From Floccularia luteovirens (Eukaryota > Basidiomycota > Agaricomycetes > Agaricales > Squamanitaceae): a stretch of DNA of 64,000 bases. Shown piece after piece: positions 1 to 15,575 of this stretch; within the stretch, counting starts at the first letter, position 1, and the number at the start of each line of letters is the position of its first letter. The stretch is taken from assembly GCA_009739215.1 (NCBI GenBank), contig VSJF01000008.1, positions 1,612,001 through 1,676,000 of the forward strand, in the 5' to 3' direction. Under the pieces are notes generated by a model that was given only the letters and a program-made list of their open reading frames with translations, ran no database searches and was not told where the DNA came from. A program made the position numbers and the translations under genes.

Positions 1-1457
<1,457 letters not shown>

Positions 1458-1530
1458 CTGAGTGGAGAATTGGATGAGGTAGAAGAATCTGCAGGCAGCT
1501 TCTGGAGATTTGCTGAAGCAGGAGGGCAGT

Positions 1531-1537
1531 ATTTATA
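1531..1537 (-). promoter_or_regulatory. TATA box of peroxidase copy 1
   Basis: TATAAAT on the minus strand, 74 bp upstream of the ATG. The same motif lies at the same distance upstream of copy 2, which supports it being the core promoter. Confidence 0.6.
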
Positions 1538-1908
1538 CTAAAACCAGAGCATCCGGATATTGAAGCCTCGTAGAGTTGGGAATGAAAGGGTACCGGAGGT
1601 GTGATTGCCAGTCGAAAGTACACATGCGTGTGCATCTGGGAGGTGCAACAGTCCAATCGGTTGCTTCAGTTATCTCGCACTCAGTAGGGGAATTTTGAAA
1701 AAGAGGCATTGACGACCAGTGTAGTCATGAGAGCATTTGATCCACAATAACGGAAACACCGAGATGATGTCGTTAGTTGTTTGAATGTCAATACCGATTT
1801 GGAACTCGAGAATACACTGAGCTATCATTAGCTGCGTCCGAAACCCGATATAATAAGACCACAACACCTTTGACGTGTATATTTAGCACGGAAATCACAA
1901 AATAAGCC

Positions 1909-2090
1909 ATGTCACCTCTCTACACCCTCGCTGTCGTGGGTGCCAATGGTGACAGTTAAAGTGGAGCAACTATCCCAATGCCTTGGGGCAACATGACACT
2001 CGCCGCACGGGACAGAAAGATGGTTTAAACAACAATGGAAGACGCCGACGCGGCTAATATGAAGAAACCGACGCTTCCGGTCCCTTGATA
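1909..2090 (+). pseudogene. Decayed coding fragment of unknown function, duplicated with the peroxidase
   Basis: This stretch begins ATGTCACCTCTCTAC and is clearly homologous to 10242-10482. In the second copy one frame reads a coherent peptide with PMPWGNVKLAVRDRKVVYT. Here the same frame is interrupted (the PMPWGN region runs into a stop and VVYT becomes V-stop). I do not recognise the family. It lies about 450 bp upstream of the peroxidase start on the opposite strand, so both were probably copied in one duplication event. It could also be transcribed leader sequence rather than a former gene. Confidence 0.4.
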
Positions 2091-2290
2091 TTTCACATTT
2101 GTAACACACACAGACCGACCAGCTGGGTCAGGACAGTGGAAGGACTCAATACAAAGAAACCGACTTCAACGCACCGGGGAATGTCTGAAACGGTACGCGA
2201 TCCCAAAATTTCGGATAGCAAGTTAAAAAAGTGTGTGTTCGCCAACTTGATATCCGAAATAAATCTCCTTGTTTTATGCCAGAAATAAAC

Positions 2291-3837
2291 TTGTCATAGG
2301 AAAAAAAAATCATAACCATGGACACTCTTCAATGATGAAGGTCATTGAATCACACCATAAGCATTTGTTGGTTATTTATTTCTGTTCAGAATCCGAATAG
2401 ACCCGATAAAATTTGGACTCGAATCTGGGTAAGTTGTATCATTTTGGTCAGTTCAGCAGTCATATGCATGCTCAGTATCAACCTTGGAAGTTATGAAGAA
2501 AACCCAGGCACTACAACACTTTCAGAAAAATCAGTTTCAATATATCAGGTGTTGACGCACATTGTCAGACTATCTTGGTCTAAGTACAGTATGTAATTGT
2601 TGAAAAAGCAAGCAAACCTGGTGCCTTTCGGATACCCCCAAATTCCAAAGACGATTGAAAAGTGTCACAAAATTGATCAAAAAACGACGATCAAAAAACG
2701 ACCGAATTTACAAAGCTGCGCGAAATGCCCTAATGAAGTTGATTATGAGCGGAGATGATGCAATCATCAGCAGCGAGGCCAACAAGCTCAACATGCCAAA
2801 CCAGGGGGCGACCCATGGAGCAATCCAACTCGAGTCGTTCAGCTTTAAAAAATTGAGTAATGCAGTAATAAGATTGAATTCAACCCCGCCCGTCATGAAA
2901 GTTGACGTCGAACTACAAGGCGGCGGTGCAGGCATCAAAGCAACATCCATGCAATAATGACCCTATCCAGTGCCTTCTCAGATTTCAGCAACCACAGATG
3001 AACAACAAACAATCTGGAAGTATAATCTCATACTAATAACTCCCCCACAAAACAGAAAACAGCAGGCCGAACACGCGTCACGACCCAACCCGAATCGAAT
3101 CCTCCCTCCGTCTGCCCCCAAAAAGCCAAATGCCAAAAGCCAAACCCGTAAAAGCCAAACCCCACACAGCCCACCCAGTCTTAGCCCCAATTCCCCCACC
3201 TCAGTTACAGCCCATGCCCCGATTCTAAAACTCCTAACCACCCCCCCCCCGTTACCCGTCTCTTCCTCTCCTTTTCACTTTATTTCCCCCTCTTTTTCTC
3301 TTCTTCCCTCTTATCCTCTCTCACAAAGAGCCTCACTTCACCTCGTCTACATCACCCCTTCATTCCAATCACATTCCTTCTCCCCATCCTCATAACATAC
3401 AAAACAATCCATTTATTCTCATCGTAAAAAACACAAATAATACTAATATAATCAAATACCCAGCGAATCTCCTCATGTTTAGGTCACCGCAATCCCCCTC
3501 TTTCCCCACTGGACAACGTAGAGAATACACTAGAAACAATAGCAACAACATAGTCAGTAAAGTAAATGCATGTAATGATCTACATAGGGCCCCGCCCCAT
3601 TGATCATAGAATGGATTTTAAATTTAAAAAAAAAATAATCTCATAATTATCCATCACATGCTTGCAGACCACTGTAAGAGCTACTTGAGTTTTCTGACAA
3701 GTCGCTGGTGCAAATGTACACATCTCAAAGGAAGAGCTTTCTGCATGGAAGTGCATGAGGATGCCACTACTGAAGCTCGGGATGAATTTGGTCTTTCAAG
3801 TTCCGAGTCCGTAAGGAGTCGGTCTTATAACCGGGAT
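2291..3837. other. Gene-poor stretch with a C/T-rich tract
   Basis: No convincing gene. Two overlapping opposite-strand ORFs at 2655-2957 have no recognisable motif. From about 3040 to 3400 the plus strand is strongly C-rich with very few G; ORFs there are composition artefacts. 3400-3657 is AT-rich. Confidence 0.5.
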
Positions 3838-4690
3838 TTTTTGTTCGTTTCAAGCTTGACGTGGGAATTGTGCACGTGATGATTAGCATACACATTTTGT
3901 GGGAAAAATAGTTCTGCTGAAGTGTATATGCCCTCAGACAATGTGCTGTTTACTATATATCAGGGACGTAAGGCTATCTCTTCTGCATGACAAAACCTGC
4001 TATGGTTCATTGGGAAGAAGGTGAGGAAAATTTTTTTTTGTTTTTGTTTTTGTTTTGAGAATGTTAGTTGAGTGGTTTTGACTTGTCTTCAAAACCATTA
4101 ATTTTATATTGTATCTGGTACATTAGTGTAAAAAAGGTACAGATTGTGGAGAAGGGAGAGCAAAAGGCAGGAGGCTTGTTGTATAGAGAATATGTGTATA
4201 TTAGAGAAGAGGTACATTGTAACATATGATAGTATTGGTGTATCAAGTAATGTAGGTGATTAGTTAGGGAACGTTTCGTTGAATGAATGTCGATTTTAAA
4301 GAGAACGAGTAAACAGAAATGCTCGCATTTGGTATAGATTGAAAGAGGATGTTGAGGAGAACTTATATGCAAATTTGCGAAAGGTAGTGTCAAGAAATGC
4401 AGTCTGTAGAGTGTTTACATTGCAAAATTTGAATTGTACACTGCTTAAAAATACTTTGATGCGTGTTTTAATGCGATCAGAAAAGCTGTGCTTGATTTGA
4501 TTTCGCGTTATCGTAGTGAGTGTGGTGAGTATTGCGACCGTGGGAAATTGCATTTTAACCTTCGGATTTCATGTTTTCTTCATTTCCTCTGTGATCCCTG
4601 CTGTGTACATTGTGGATCTGAGACACTTCTAGTTGATTGAAAGGTGTAGAATTTGATGCTAAAAGATTTGGACAAGTTTTGGGTGAGAAT
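3838..4690. repeat. Local duplication block Y, copy 1
   Basis: About 850 bp that recurs at 5330-6170 with high identity, including the tracts GCCCTCAGACAATGTGCTGT and a T-rich run before GAGAATGTTAGTTGAG. A minus-strand ORF (4296-4553) is conserved between the two copies, but it has no recognisable domain and the conservation may only reflect recent duplication. Confidence 0.8.
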
Positions 4691-5106
4691 GGTATATTTT
4701 CCTTCATGTCTTCGCATTTTTGACTGTCTTTTAGGAGATTTAAGTTGCTTTTGACAATTCTGATGTGTTTCTATACTTGGATCGATTCGCATTTCATCCT
4801 GACTATGACTTGGTTGAATTGGTAAGTTATTATGGCACTGCTGATATGTTTTCATGCAGGAAAACATCAATTTTAAAGCTCTGTTCACATACATAGTATT
4901 CCCTTGTTGTCATTGTCATTCTTCCTTTATCTTAGAATACAAATAATATGATTTTAATGAGGCCTTATGTGCATTGCTTAGTCCCTTAACTAGCTGATCT
5001 ACATCTTAAGTATTATGCAATCCAACTATGATATGAATATTCAAATGAGGCAGTTCAAAGATGCTTATTTTCAAGATTAAAAAACAACTGTATGTTTTGC
5101 TAAGTG

Positions 5107-5218
5107 TGTAACTAAAATTCTATGACCTAAATACCATGCTATGAGTTTAGTAGATAATTGTAATATTCCAATAATGGACTCGGATATGCCATGCAGAGCA
5201 ATGGCCCATACCCCCAAG
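5107..5218. repeat. Local duplication block X, copy 1
   Basis: About 112 bp (from TGTAACTAAAATTCTATGAC to the CCCCCAAGTG region) that recurs at 6180-6293. Blocks X and Y together show a partly tandem X/Y arrangement across 3.8-6.3 kb. Confidence 0.8.
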
Positions 5219-5400
5219 TGATAATTGGCACAGACATTTTGTGTTCGTTCCAAGCTTGACGTGGGAACTCTGCACGTGATAATTGGCAAAGGCAGTTTTC
5301 GTTCGTTTCAAGCTTGACGTGGAAAAATGTGCACGTGATAATTGGCATACACATTTTGTGTTCGTCTCAAGCTTGATGTGGGAAAAATGGTTCTGCTGAA
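5219..5400. repeat. 58-bp minisatellite, about 3 units
   Basis: Three tandem units each start near GTGATAATTGGCA, contain CAAGCTTGACGTGG (third unit GATGTGG) and, in the first two, end in TGCACGTGAT. The unit is also represented once at the start of block Y (about 3846-3905). Each junction carries the palindrome CACGTG next to a TGACGTGG motif. Confidence 0.75.
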
Positions 5401-6170
5401 GAAGTGTGTATGCCCTCAGACAATGTGCTGTTTACTATATATCAGGGACGTAAGGCTATCTTTTCTGCATGACAAAACCTGCTATGGTTTATTGGGAAGA
5501 AGGTGAGGAAAATTTTTTTTTGTTTTTGTTTTTGTTTTGAGAATGTTAGTTGAGTGGTTTTGACTTGTCTTCAAAACCATTAATTTTATATTGTATCTGG
5601 TACATTAGTGTAGAAAAGGTACAGATTGTGGAGAAGGGAGAGCAAAAGGCAGGAGGTTTGTTGTATAGGGAATATGTGTATATTAGAGAAGTAGGTACAT
5701 TGTAACATATGATAGTATTGGTGTATGTCAAGTAATGTAGGTGATTAGTTAGGAAACGTTTCGTTGAATGAATGTCGATTTTAAAGAGAACTGAGTGGAC
5801 AGAAATGCTCGCATTTGGTATAGATCGAAAGAGGATGTTGAGGAGAACTTATGTGCAAATTTGCGAAAGGTAGCGTCAAGAAATGCAGTCTGTAGAGTGT
5901 TTACATTGCAAAATTTGAATTGTACACTGCTTAAAAATACTTTGATGCGTGTTTTGATGCGATCAGAAAAGCTGTGCTTGATTTGATTTCGCGTTATCGT
6001 AGTGAGTGTGGTGAGTATTGCGACCGTGGGAAAATGCATTTTAACCTTCGGATTTCATGCTGTGTACATTGTGGATGTGAGACGCTTCTAGTTGATTGAA
6101 AGGTGTAGAATTTGATGCTGAAAGATTTGGACAAGTTTTGGGTGAGAAATGGTATATTTTCCTTCATGTC
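5330..6170. repeat. Local duplication block Y, copy 2
   Basis: Second copy of the block at 3838-4690. It lacks the 4700-5100 interval that follows copy 1 and runs directly into block X copy 2. Confidence 0.8.
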
Positions 6171-6179
6171 TTCGCATTT

Positions 6180-6293
6180 TTGTAACTAAAATTCTATGAC
6201 CTAAATACCATGCTATGAGTTTGGTAGATAATTGTAATATTCCAATAATGGACTCGGATATGCCATGCAGAGCAATGGCCCATATCCCCAAGT
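6180..6293. repeat. Local duplication block X, copy 2
   Basis: Second copy of 5107-5218. After it comes unique sequence (6294-7100) in which I see no gene. Confidence 0.75.
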
Positions 6294-7119
6294 TTGTCAA
6301 TGTTAGCGAAGTATTTTGCAGTTTTTCTCACGCCCGGCATTTGCTCCCGGGATTCAAATAAAGTGGGGTTATTTTCTTTTTATTTTTTGTCTTGTTTTGT
6401 TAACTAAAACCTTCATAAATTTATGTTCGACATGATGCGGCAGCAGTATATGCTTCTTTGTAGTTTGTCTTCTTTGCATCCCGAACACAAGAAAGCAAGA
6501 ATAAGTGCATGTGTCCATCTTCTCTTACTTATCGCCAGGTATCTCACTCCTGGGTTCCTCGGCTTGGACCCGGCTGCACATGGGCCTAGATAGGTACATA
6601 CCTCACGGATGCAAGTTGCCCATAACGACTATGTCCATCCATTGGTGCTCCCCGTGAAGAAACCAGTAGGAAAATGGATCTAACAGAGAGCTCAAAAAGG
6701 AATTAGAGCAGTCTAGGATTATTAGATGACGAAGCAAGGATTCGCAAACATCGCCTTCCAGAAGCAGGCCCCTTATGTGGCGCTTGCGTATGGACATAAT
6801 ATCAATCAGTGTTCTTTCGGGATCACATCCTCAGGCCGTTGGTGTCATGTGCCAGCGCCAGCCCAGAGTTATCCTCACAACTCAATTTTTTTTATCGGAA
6901 GGGGGAAAAGCGCGCCCATCAGCTTCCAACATAAACATTGGGCCATTGAGTTGGTTTCTGATGGATACTTGGTTCCGTGTGCAAGCGAGTGGCGCTGGCA
7001 CACCTTGTCAAAATTGATCCAGAGAAAAGTGCTTCTGTGATCACAGGATAGGGATCGTATCGTGGCAATGAGCGTAAAACCTCATATAACTTGCAGAGAA
7101 TCTCTCGCCTGTAATGAGA

Positions 7120-7438
7120 ACAGAGTAAACTGTTTAAGATGGAATAGCGCTCTGCCATTGGGTGGGACTACAATATCCCATCGCTCACTTAAAATGTTCA
7201 CAATGAATAACTTAGGTGTACTACTCCGCGTCGTGGAAGATGATGTATACGTCTCCAAACTAATCCTAATATGTCCTGGGAGACACTTTGCCGACGCAAG
7301 CTTGTTCATTGCAACAGCTTCCATCCTGTCTGTTTTCAATATAAAGAAGGTGATCGGAGAAGATGGGGAAGAAATTACACCAGAAGTTGTTTTGGAAACA
7401 GGCACCGTGAGGTACATGGATTCCTTATATATCTGCAC
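7120..7438 (+). pseudogene. Cytochrome P450 relic (C-terminal exons only)
   Basis: Heme-binding and C-terminal fragments of a P450 like the intact gene at 15576-17718. Readable pieces are RWNSALPLG, then an intron with GT/AG edges at the same place as in the intact gene, then RVVEDDVY, and after a gap CPGRHFADASLFIATASILS with the heme Cys ligand, followed by ITPEVVLETGTV. The exons for the intervening meander region and FGYGRR are missing, as are all N-terminal exons. It lies between the two peroxidase copies and cannot encode a working enzyme. Confidence 0.82.
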
Positions 7439-7808
7439 CTAAGTGCACTGCATCCTAAGCGATTCCAGTGTCAGTTAGAGCCGAGAAATGAGACGGCACG
7501 GGCGCAAAAACCGGCCCAGACGAGTACCACCTAATAAGCATGTACCTGAAAGTAGTATTATGCTGGAAACGAATGTAACAATACCAACTTCAGGTCAATT
7601 TTGCGTCACATTCGCCGAAAATTATTTATGTCAAGTTAACGGATGATAGATTATAGTCTAACCAACAGGATTTAAAACACGACATTTGGATTATCTAATA
7701 CGCGATAGAAGTAGAACAAGTAATAACCTTTTTTCTTCTTTAGATGAAATAAACTAGTTTTCGATTTCAAAGAAGATACCCTTTGCAACATTTTCAAGGA
7801 CGATCCAA

Positions 7809-9809
<2,001 letters not shown>

Positions 9810-9882
9810 CTGAGTGGAGAATTGGGTGAGGTAGAAGAATCTGCGGGCAGTTTCTGAAGATTTGCTGAAGCATGAAGGCAGT

Positions 9883-9889
9883 ATTTATA
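9883..9889 (-). promoter_or_regulatory. TATA box of peroxidase copy 2
   Basis: TATAAAT on the minus strand, 74 bp upstream of the ATG at 9809, the same spacing as in copy 1. Confidence 0.65.
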
Positions 9890-10241
9890 CTGAGACCAGA
9901 GCATCCGGATGTTGAAGCCTGGTAAAGTTGGGAATGAACGGGTATCGGAGGGTGTGATTGCCATTTGACAGTATACATGCGAATGGATCTGTGAAGTGCA
10001 ACAGTCCAATCGGTTGCCTCACACTCAGTGAGGGAAATTTGAGAAACAGGCATTGATGACTAGTGTAGTCATGAGAGCATTGATTTACATCAACGGGAAC
10101 ACCGAGATGATGTCGATGGTTGTTTCGATGTTACTGCCGGATTAGGACTCGAGAATACATTGATCTCTCGTAAGCTTCGACAGAAACTCGATATCAACGC
10201 TTTTGAAGTATATATTTAGCACGGAACTCACAAAACAAGCC

Positions 10242-10482
10242 ATGTCACCTCTCTACGCCCTCGCCGTCGTGGGTACCAACAGTGACAGTCGGAGGTGGAG
10301 CAAGTATTCCAATGCCTTGGGGCAATGTGAAACTCGCCGTACGAGACAGAAAGGTGGTTTATACAGCAATGGAGAGCGCCGACACGGCTAATGTGAAGGA
10401 ACCGACGCTTCCGGTCCCTATTTCCGATTGTAATACAGGCAGATTAGCAACCCGGCTCGGGAATGTTAAAATGATTGAGTAG
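10242..10482 (+). pseudogene. Unknown coding-like fragment, second copy
   Basis: Homologue of 1909-2090 in the same position relative to its peroxidase. One frame (10282 onward) is open and reads VGGGASIPMPWGNVKLAVRD and KVVYTAMESADTANVKEPTL. The ATG at 10242 is in a different frame, so the intact gene would need an intron or has a frameshift. The family is not recognised. It could be a small real gene here and a pseudogene in copy 1. Confidence 0.35.
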
Positions 10483-10664
10483 AGAGAAACCAACCTCGAC
10501 GCACCTGGTATGTCTGAAACGATACACAAGCACGCATTTGCTGTACAGAATTTTGCATGGTAGGGATCTGTATGTGTTATAGCGAAAATGAATTTTTCAT
10601 AGAAAATAGGAGAATAAGATAACCATAGGCGCTCGTTGATGAAGCTCAACGAATCGCACGCCAT

Positions 10665-11928
10665 GCATTTGTATGTTATTATTCCCGTTATGTTTCAACT
10701 TAGAGTCAAAGACTTAATCCAGGTTGGAAAATACTGGATGCTCTCAAGATAGAGTTAGATTACGTCCGGTACATTCGTATCTCCCAAAGTTAAACAGGTT
10801 TGAGGTACATCATTGATGGCATTCACAGGAAATACAGAAAATTCTTTCCATAAATTGACATCTGTCAAAAAAAGTAAGATGGTGTTTTGTAAATGTCAGT
10901 CAAATCAGATATGCATCACTCACATGCGTATACAATAACGTTAATAGTAAAAATAACGCCGTATAACGCGCCCTCGCACATTCTACTTAGGGAACACATG
11001 ATATTTCTTTGAGCACTGTCGATTGAGCCCTTACAATTTCGGCGTGCCAGCCAGCATTGTTCTTTTTATTTCAATGGCCAATACACATATCCCAATACGA
11101 GGTAGTTGGATGGTCGTTGACATAGAACTTTCTGAGGATAGTGGATGTTGATAAACAGCATGTTGGAAGCAGATGTATTTGTATTTGTCGTCTTGCTTGA
11201 AATTGGCGGGAAATTTTTCAATCATCTATTGTAAATCGCCCTTTGTCTCATAATGGTGCCTTCAACATACACAACCAGTACCTCATCCAACAACGTCCTC
11301 CTAACACTTGACTTTCCAACCTCCCAACGGCTGTAGTTGATCGTGAGTCCTGGCAGGATGATATCCTCACTAGATTGTCACCCATGAGCGGTGCCAGCTA
11401 CCTTCACAATATGCATGAGATTTCGAAATATCCATGGAGATGATAAGAGTTTCAAAAAAAATAGGTGTGTGTTTAGTTCAAGATTTACAAACCCATGATT
11501 AACGCTGTTTTCTTAAGCTATGTAACCATGAGAACATGGAGAGGTGTGAATACGACAGATCTCCATGCGAACGGTGGCTGTAGAGCAAAAGCCATAACCT
11601 TTCGTCATTAATGGCCCTGCCCTTAAATTGCTGTGCAATAAGTGTACCTATCGACATGTCGTCATGGTGGCCTTCTCTGAATCGTTTTTCCTTGTAGCTG
11701 GATGGTCAGTGACATTGAGAGTGATTTTGATGACTTCCTCCTGAAGGGGGGGGGAGATATAGAGACTGGAGGGGGGAGATGTCGATTCCAGATTGTGAGG
11801 ACAAGTTTTACTGTTTGGTGTTGACTAAAATTTTATGGATGTATTTTTAGACATGTCACACCACTTTGTCTTCTGAAAGAACAATGTTGAATGGACAGCG
11901 TTTTCCATGAGGAATTATACTAAAAGAG
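10665..11928. other. Intergenic, no gene seen
   Basis: Only short ORFs without motifs. A G-rich patch at about 11744-11780 is the only compositional feature. Confidence 0.6.
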
Positions 11929-12676
11929 ATGATTTTCCAAGTTTCATTGCTGCATAGTTATGTGCACCACAAAATATTCAGACCAATTGCAAACCAGACG
12001 TCGCTCACATTCAACCAGCAGAGGTCGGATTTACTACAATCTCGTTCGATTCCCGGGCGTCCATCGACTGGTGCAATCGTTGGTTATGTGACCATAGTCA
12101 TTGCTGTATTTGCCGTTGTGGGAATCCTCACGAAGGTGTTCAACCGGTCGAGTTCAAGTGAGTTTCATCAAACAAGCCGAGGAAAATCCTGAAACTCACC
12201 GTTTGTCACACCTCAGAATTACCAATAGCTCTTTACAGAATGCTGCTACATCTCCTCGAAACACACAAACAACTAGCATGCCAATCGCTACTCGCAGGGC
12301 ATCATGTCAAAGTGTCATAACAGCTACACGACCTAACATCAATGTCGTAATACCTAGTCCCGCCCCCGCGGTTCCGCCACATAGTTCCCCAAACAATGGT
12401 TTGAATATACATCACATTTCTACTTCCGTCCCATCAAGACCCATGCATATCAATGCAATGCCTCCGCTGATCCGGTCTGTTGCTACACCGAACCGCCTTG
12501 CATTACAGGAAGATGCCGTAGATCTAGAAATGCAAAGACGAAGTACACATCTGATCGAGGACCGTTCAGGGCTATTTGGTTCCTTGAGACCCATGCAACA
12601 GGATAGCGTTGCAACGACAAATTCATATGTTAACGGCCCGCCTCCTGCTTACGAAGAAATAACTAGTCTGAGATAG
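11929..12676 (+). CDS. Single-pass membrane protein with C-terminal PPxY motif
   Basis: Not a family I can name. The first exon (from about 11929) holds a hydrophobic segment GAIVGYVTIVIAVFAVVGIL followed by a short basic stretch. A second frame, open to 12676, is Ser/Thr/Pro-rich and ends in GPPPAYEEITSLR. The two frames need an intron between about 12135 and 12240. A strong donor GTGAGT at about 12157 does not join in phase with the nearest AG, whereas a weaker AAG|GTGTTC donor to TTACAG|AATG does, so the junction is uncertain. The terminal PPAY fits the PPxY consensus bound by WW domains of Nedd4/Rsp5 ubiquitin ligases. I infer a membrane protein with a disordered cytosolic tail, possibly a ligase adaptor. 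The exact start is also uncertain. Confidence 0.5.
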
Positions 12677-13540
12677 CAACTTCCGGGTTCATGAACGACA
12701 AGCGATGGATACTTCCTTTTTTCGGCCGATTTTATTTGCACAAGACTTGTACAAATGACGATGAATCTTATTATCGCATTGGACAAGTTTGATTCAGAAA
12801 TCCGACACGGCTACTTGGTAGGACGTGGCATACGGTCCGAGCCAACTTATAAGGTACGTTACTGAAACTTCGGTATCTTATGTATCTCATTATTCCCATT
12901 ATATACATCGATATAGGTTGACGTATCCCTGACTCTTTCTAAATATCATGCATTTAAGGGATTTGCCACCACCAATCTCCAACGCGGGTCATTTGGATTC
13001 TATGGACGTTATTTCATTTTATATCGGATACATACTGTCGTTTTTTAAATTGCAAGGGTAATTATAATTTTCAAAATGATAATTTGTAAAAAAATAATTT
13101 TAATCGTGGAACAGACCGGGTGGCTATGCATTACCAAGCTGAGCCGCAACAGCACAGCATCATTTCCTTCCTTCAAGCTACTTCATCAATCGCAGAGCGT
13201 CAAGCAATCATTCAGCTCATAATTTTTATTCAAACGAGAAAACGATGGAACAAAAATTACGCCTTGGAATTTATGCAACAAATACAACATATTGGTTGCG
13301 ACTTCTATACATATGAAAACGGTCAGCGCTTCAGCAGGCACCGAATCCTTTTGTGGCACATTCTCTTTTGGTTATTCCGGAAAAGTTTGATCTCGGATAT
13401 GTTATTTTCCACGAGTAGTGACAAGGTTAAGGGTATCATCACGGGAATTGGCTCGAGTATATAACTACTTGCCTCTGAAACCGGACCCCTTCCCATCGCC
13501 CCTATCTTGTCAGAGAGCGCTAGCATCTTTTGCGCTCACC

Positions 13541-14062
13541 ATGCCAACTGACCAACCAAGGTCTACAACGAGCAAACTCATAATTGTTTTCAGTATAGCA
13601 GCTTACCTATCTGTCTTGGCTATCATAGGAATTGCTGTCAAACGTCGGCAACGTCGACTGAGAGCTCAGAGGGAGCGACGCATTGCTACTCTCGAAGGTC
13701 AGGTTATCCAATTGGGCGTAGGGGGTAGGGACCAGACGACCCACGGCCCCAATTTCGAGGAGAGTGTAACGCATGCTCCGCCTGTCCCCGCACTTAGGCG
13801 TTCGGAGTCATTCGTGTTTGGCGGCGGTAGTAATGCAGACTATATTGCAGAGCAAAGAGTCAAAGATCTCGAAGCGCATGTCTTACGCATTACAGAAGGA
13901 GCAAAATCACGTTCAGCGGGGCAGCCATCTCATAGTTTCGCCGCTGAGACTCCTGAAACCCTACTTGTTAGCTCCCTACCTCGTACCGACCAAAGGGGCA
14001 TGGACAACTCTGGCAACTCTGGCGTTACTACCTCATCATCTGATTCCGCAAAAACTCCCTAG
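13541..14062 (+). CDS. Single-pass membrane protein with basic coiled-coil tail
   Basis: Intronless ORF. I choose the ATG at 13541 (MPTDQPRSTTSKL) because the hydrophobic segment starts soon after it; the frame is open back to 13418. One membrane span (IIVFSIAAYLSVLAIIGIAV) is followed by a strongly basic stretch (KRRQRRLRAQRERR), heptad-like ATLEGQVIQL, a second short helix (EQRVKDLEAHVLRI), and a Ser/Thr-rich C-terminus ending SDSAKTP. The layout resembles the neighbour at 11929-12676 (short outer part, one span, polar tail), but I cannot show sequence homology. Function unknown. Confidence 0.5.
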   Translation: MPTDQPRSTTSKLIIVFSIAAYLSVLAIIGIAVKRRQRRLRAQRERRIATLEGQVIQLGVGGRDQTTHGPNFEESVTHAPPVPALRRSESFVFGGGSNADYIAEQRVKDLEAHVLRITEGAKSRSAGQPSHSFAAETPETLLVSSLPRTDQRGMDNSGNSGVTTSSSDSAKTP

Positions 14063-15575
14063 ATGCTACATGCTCAAACTTCTCATCAAACAAAGTTCAT
14101 GGGGTACTTGTCACAGAAATTGAGCTCTTTTTGCTGCCGAAAACTCCACTTCTACCCTCAGTCCTTCAATGTACACTCCTCATCCCCAAACTTCGGACCA
14201 CTCCAGAATTATGTTTAAACCCTAATAGTATTATCCATATACTACAGCGTCTATCGATGAGGCTGAAGATCCAATCGATCTCACACTTTCTACTCGTTTG
14301 ATATGGTTATATGTAGTCACTCGGCATGTTGCGGCACGTTCACCCGGAAGGATGCACCAGCATAATACTTGGTAGTACTGGACTAAGTATAAAAAGTCCG
14401 GTCGCGTGACCACACAGCTGGTCGCGAGTCGCAGATGCGCGTGGGCTTTGTCGATGCTAGTGATCTCTCACAGATATCACATCTGTAGTATCTCAGCGCC
14501 TCTCGTATTAGTAACTCCCACTCTATTCCATACACGCAAGATGCAGTATAATAACACTATTAACCGCCGACAAACCACCAAAGAAGATGTAAATTGCGCC
14601 TGCGCTGGTGACACCGGATAACATTTTGATTGCAACAACACCCATCGACCGCATCGAAAAGCTTATCTGCCATATTGATTTTGGGTCAGACTAAAATCTC
14701 AGATTATGCAATGCACGGTACAGGGCTGCTTTTAGCAAAACCAGGGCTTTGGGTCAAAGGTACTTGTGGCAGGACAAGAAACGGATTTTGTCTTTCACTC
14801 TCCTCTTGTGCTCAATGGCCCACTTTGGCGCCTTCCATTCTTTATCATCCCGTCCTCCCTTCGAGTCTACTCCTTGCGACGAAAACACCCTCAAAGCTTA
14901 TGGAGTGCACACCAACACATCAATAAAACCCGTACCTTAATCCTTACTCCTACTCCCACAAAGCCAATACAAAGCGCTACACCTCACCATAAACGAGCTC
15001 TCCACTCCTCAAGAGCGACATCCCAAGTTGAGCACTGATCACTGATCACCGCTGATATATAACCCTTGTCCTCACGTTGCACAGGTTATTGGCGAGAGAT
15101 GTGTTGTGAAGTAGTTCGCCGGGGCGCTCCCACCACTACATGATCTGTTCTCCCTGAGTACGTAATATTCAGAACTGTTTTTTGAATAAAGTGCGTTATG
15201 GAGTATATAATACACCTTGTCTAATTAATCGTTGTTCAAGAAGATAAAATAATCCAGGTGGATTGGCGCTTCTGCGTATTTGTATGACTTTGTGAGACGA
15301 CAGGTACTCCGTGGGTAGCGCATGTCAAGTAAGGCTCGAATCCCAAAATCCACCTCATTCAATAGGTCAATAAAAACCCGGCTTCATGAGTGATAGAAGT
15401 TTACGCTAATATTCACACCAGGATCACATGGCAATATTTCACCCACGTAGGCCATCTCCCTGGGACCATGTTTACGTACTATTCTGTGACTATTGTCGGG
15501 GGCTCTGAACGTTCTTATTAAGGCCGGTCTGAATCCAGGTCCTATCTCATGTCCCCCACATTTTCTATCTAGGTC
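14063..15575. other. Intergenic, no gene seen
   Basis: Short overlapping ORFs only. The final part before 15576 presumably holds the P450 promoter; no clear TATA box was identified. Confidence 0.5.

Noticed and set aside
2970..3395. 141-codon Pro/Ser-rich ORF
   Set aside because: Comes from a C/T-rich low-complexity tract almost without G; no start context or homology.
5219..5400. CRISPR-like regular repeats
   Set aside because: Contiguous 58-bp tandem units without spacers, in a eukaryotic genome; a minisatellite.
13120..13464. 114-codon ORF upstream of the coiled-coil membrane protein
   Set aside because: No motif, overlaps the 5' region of the next gene, and lies in AT-rich sequence where such ORFs arise by chance.
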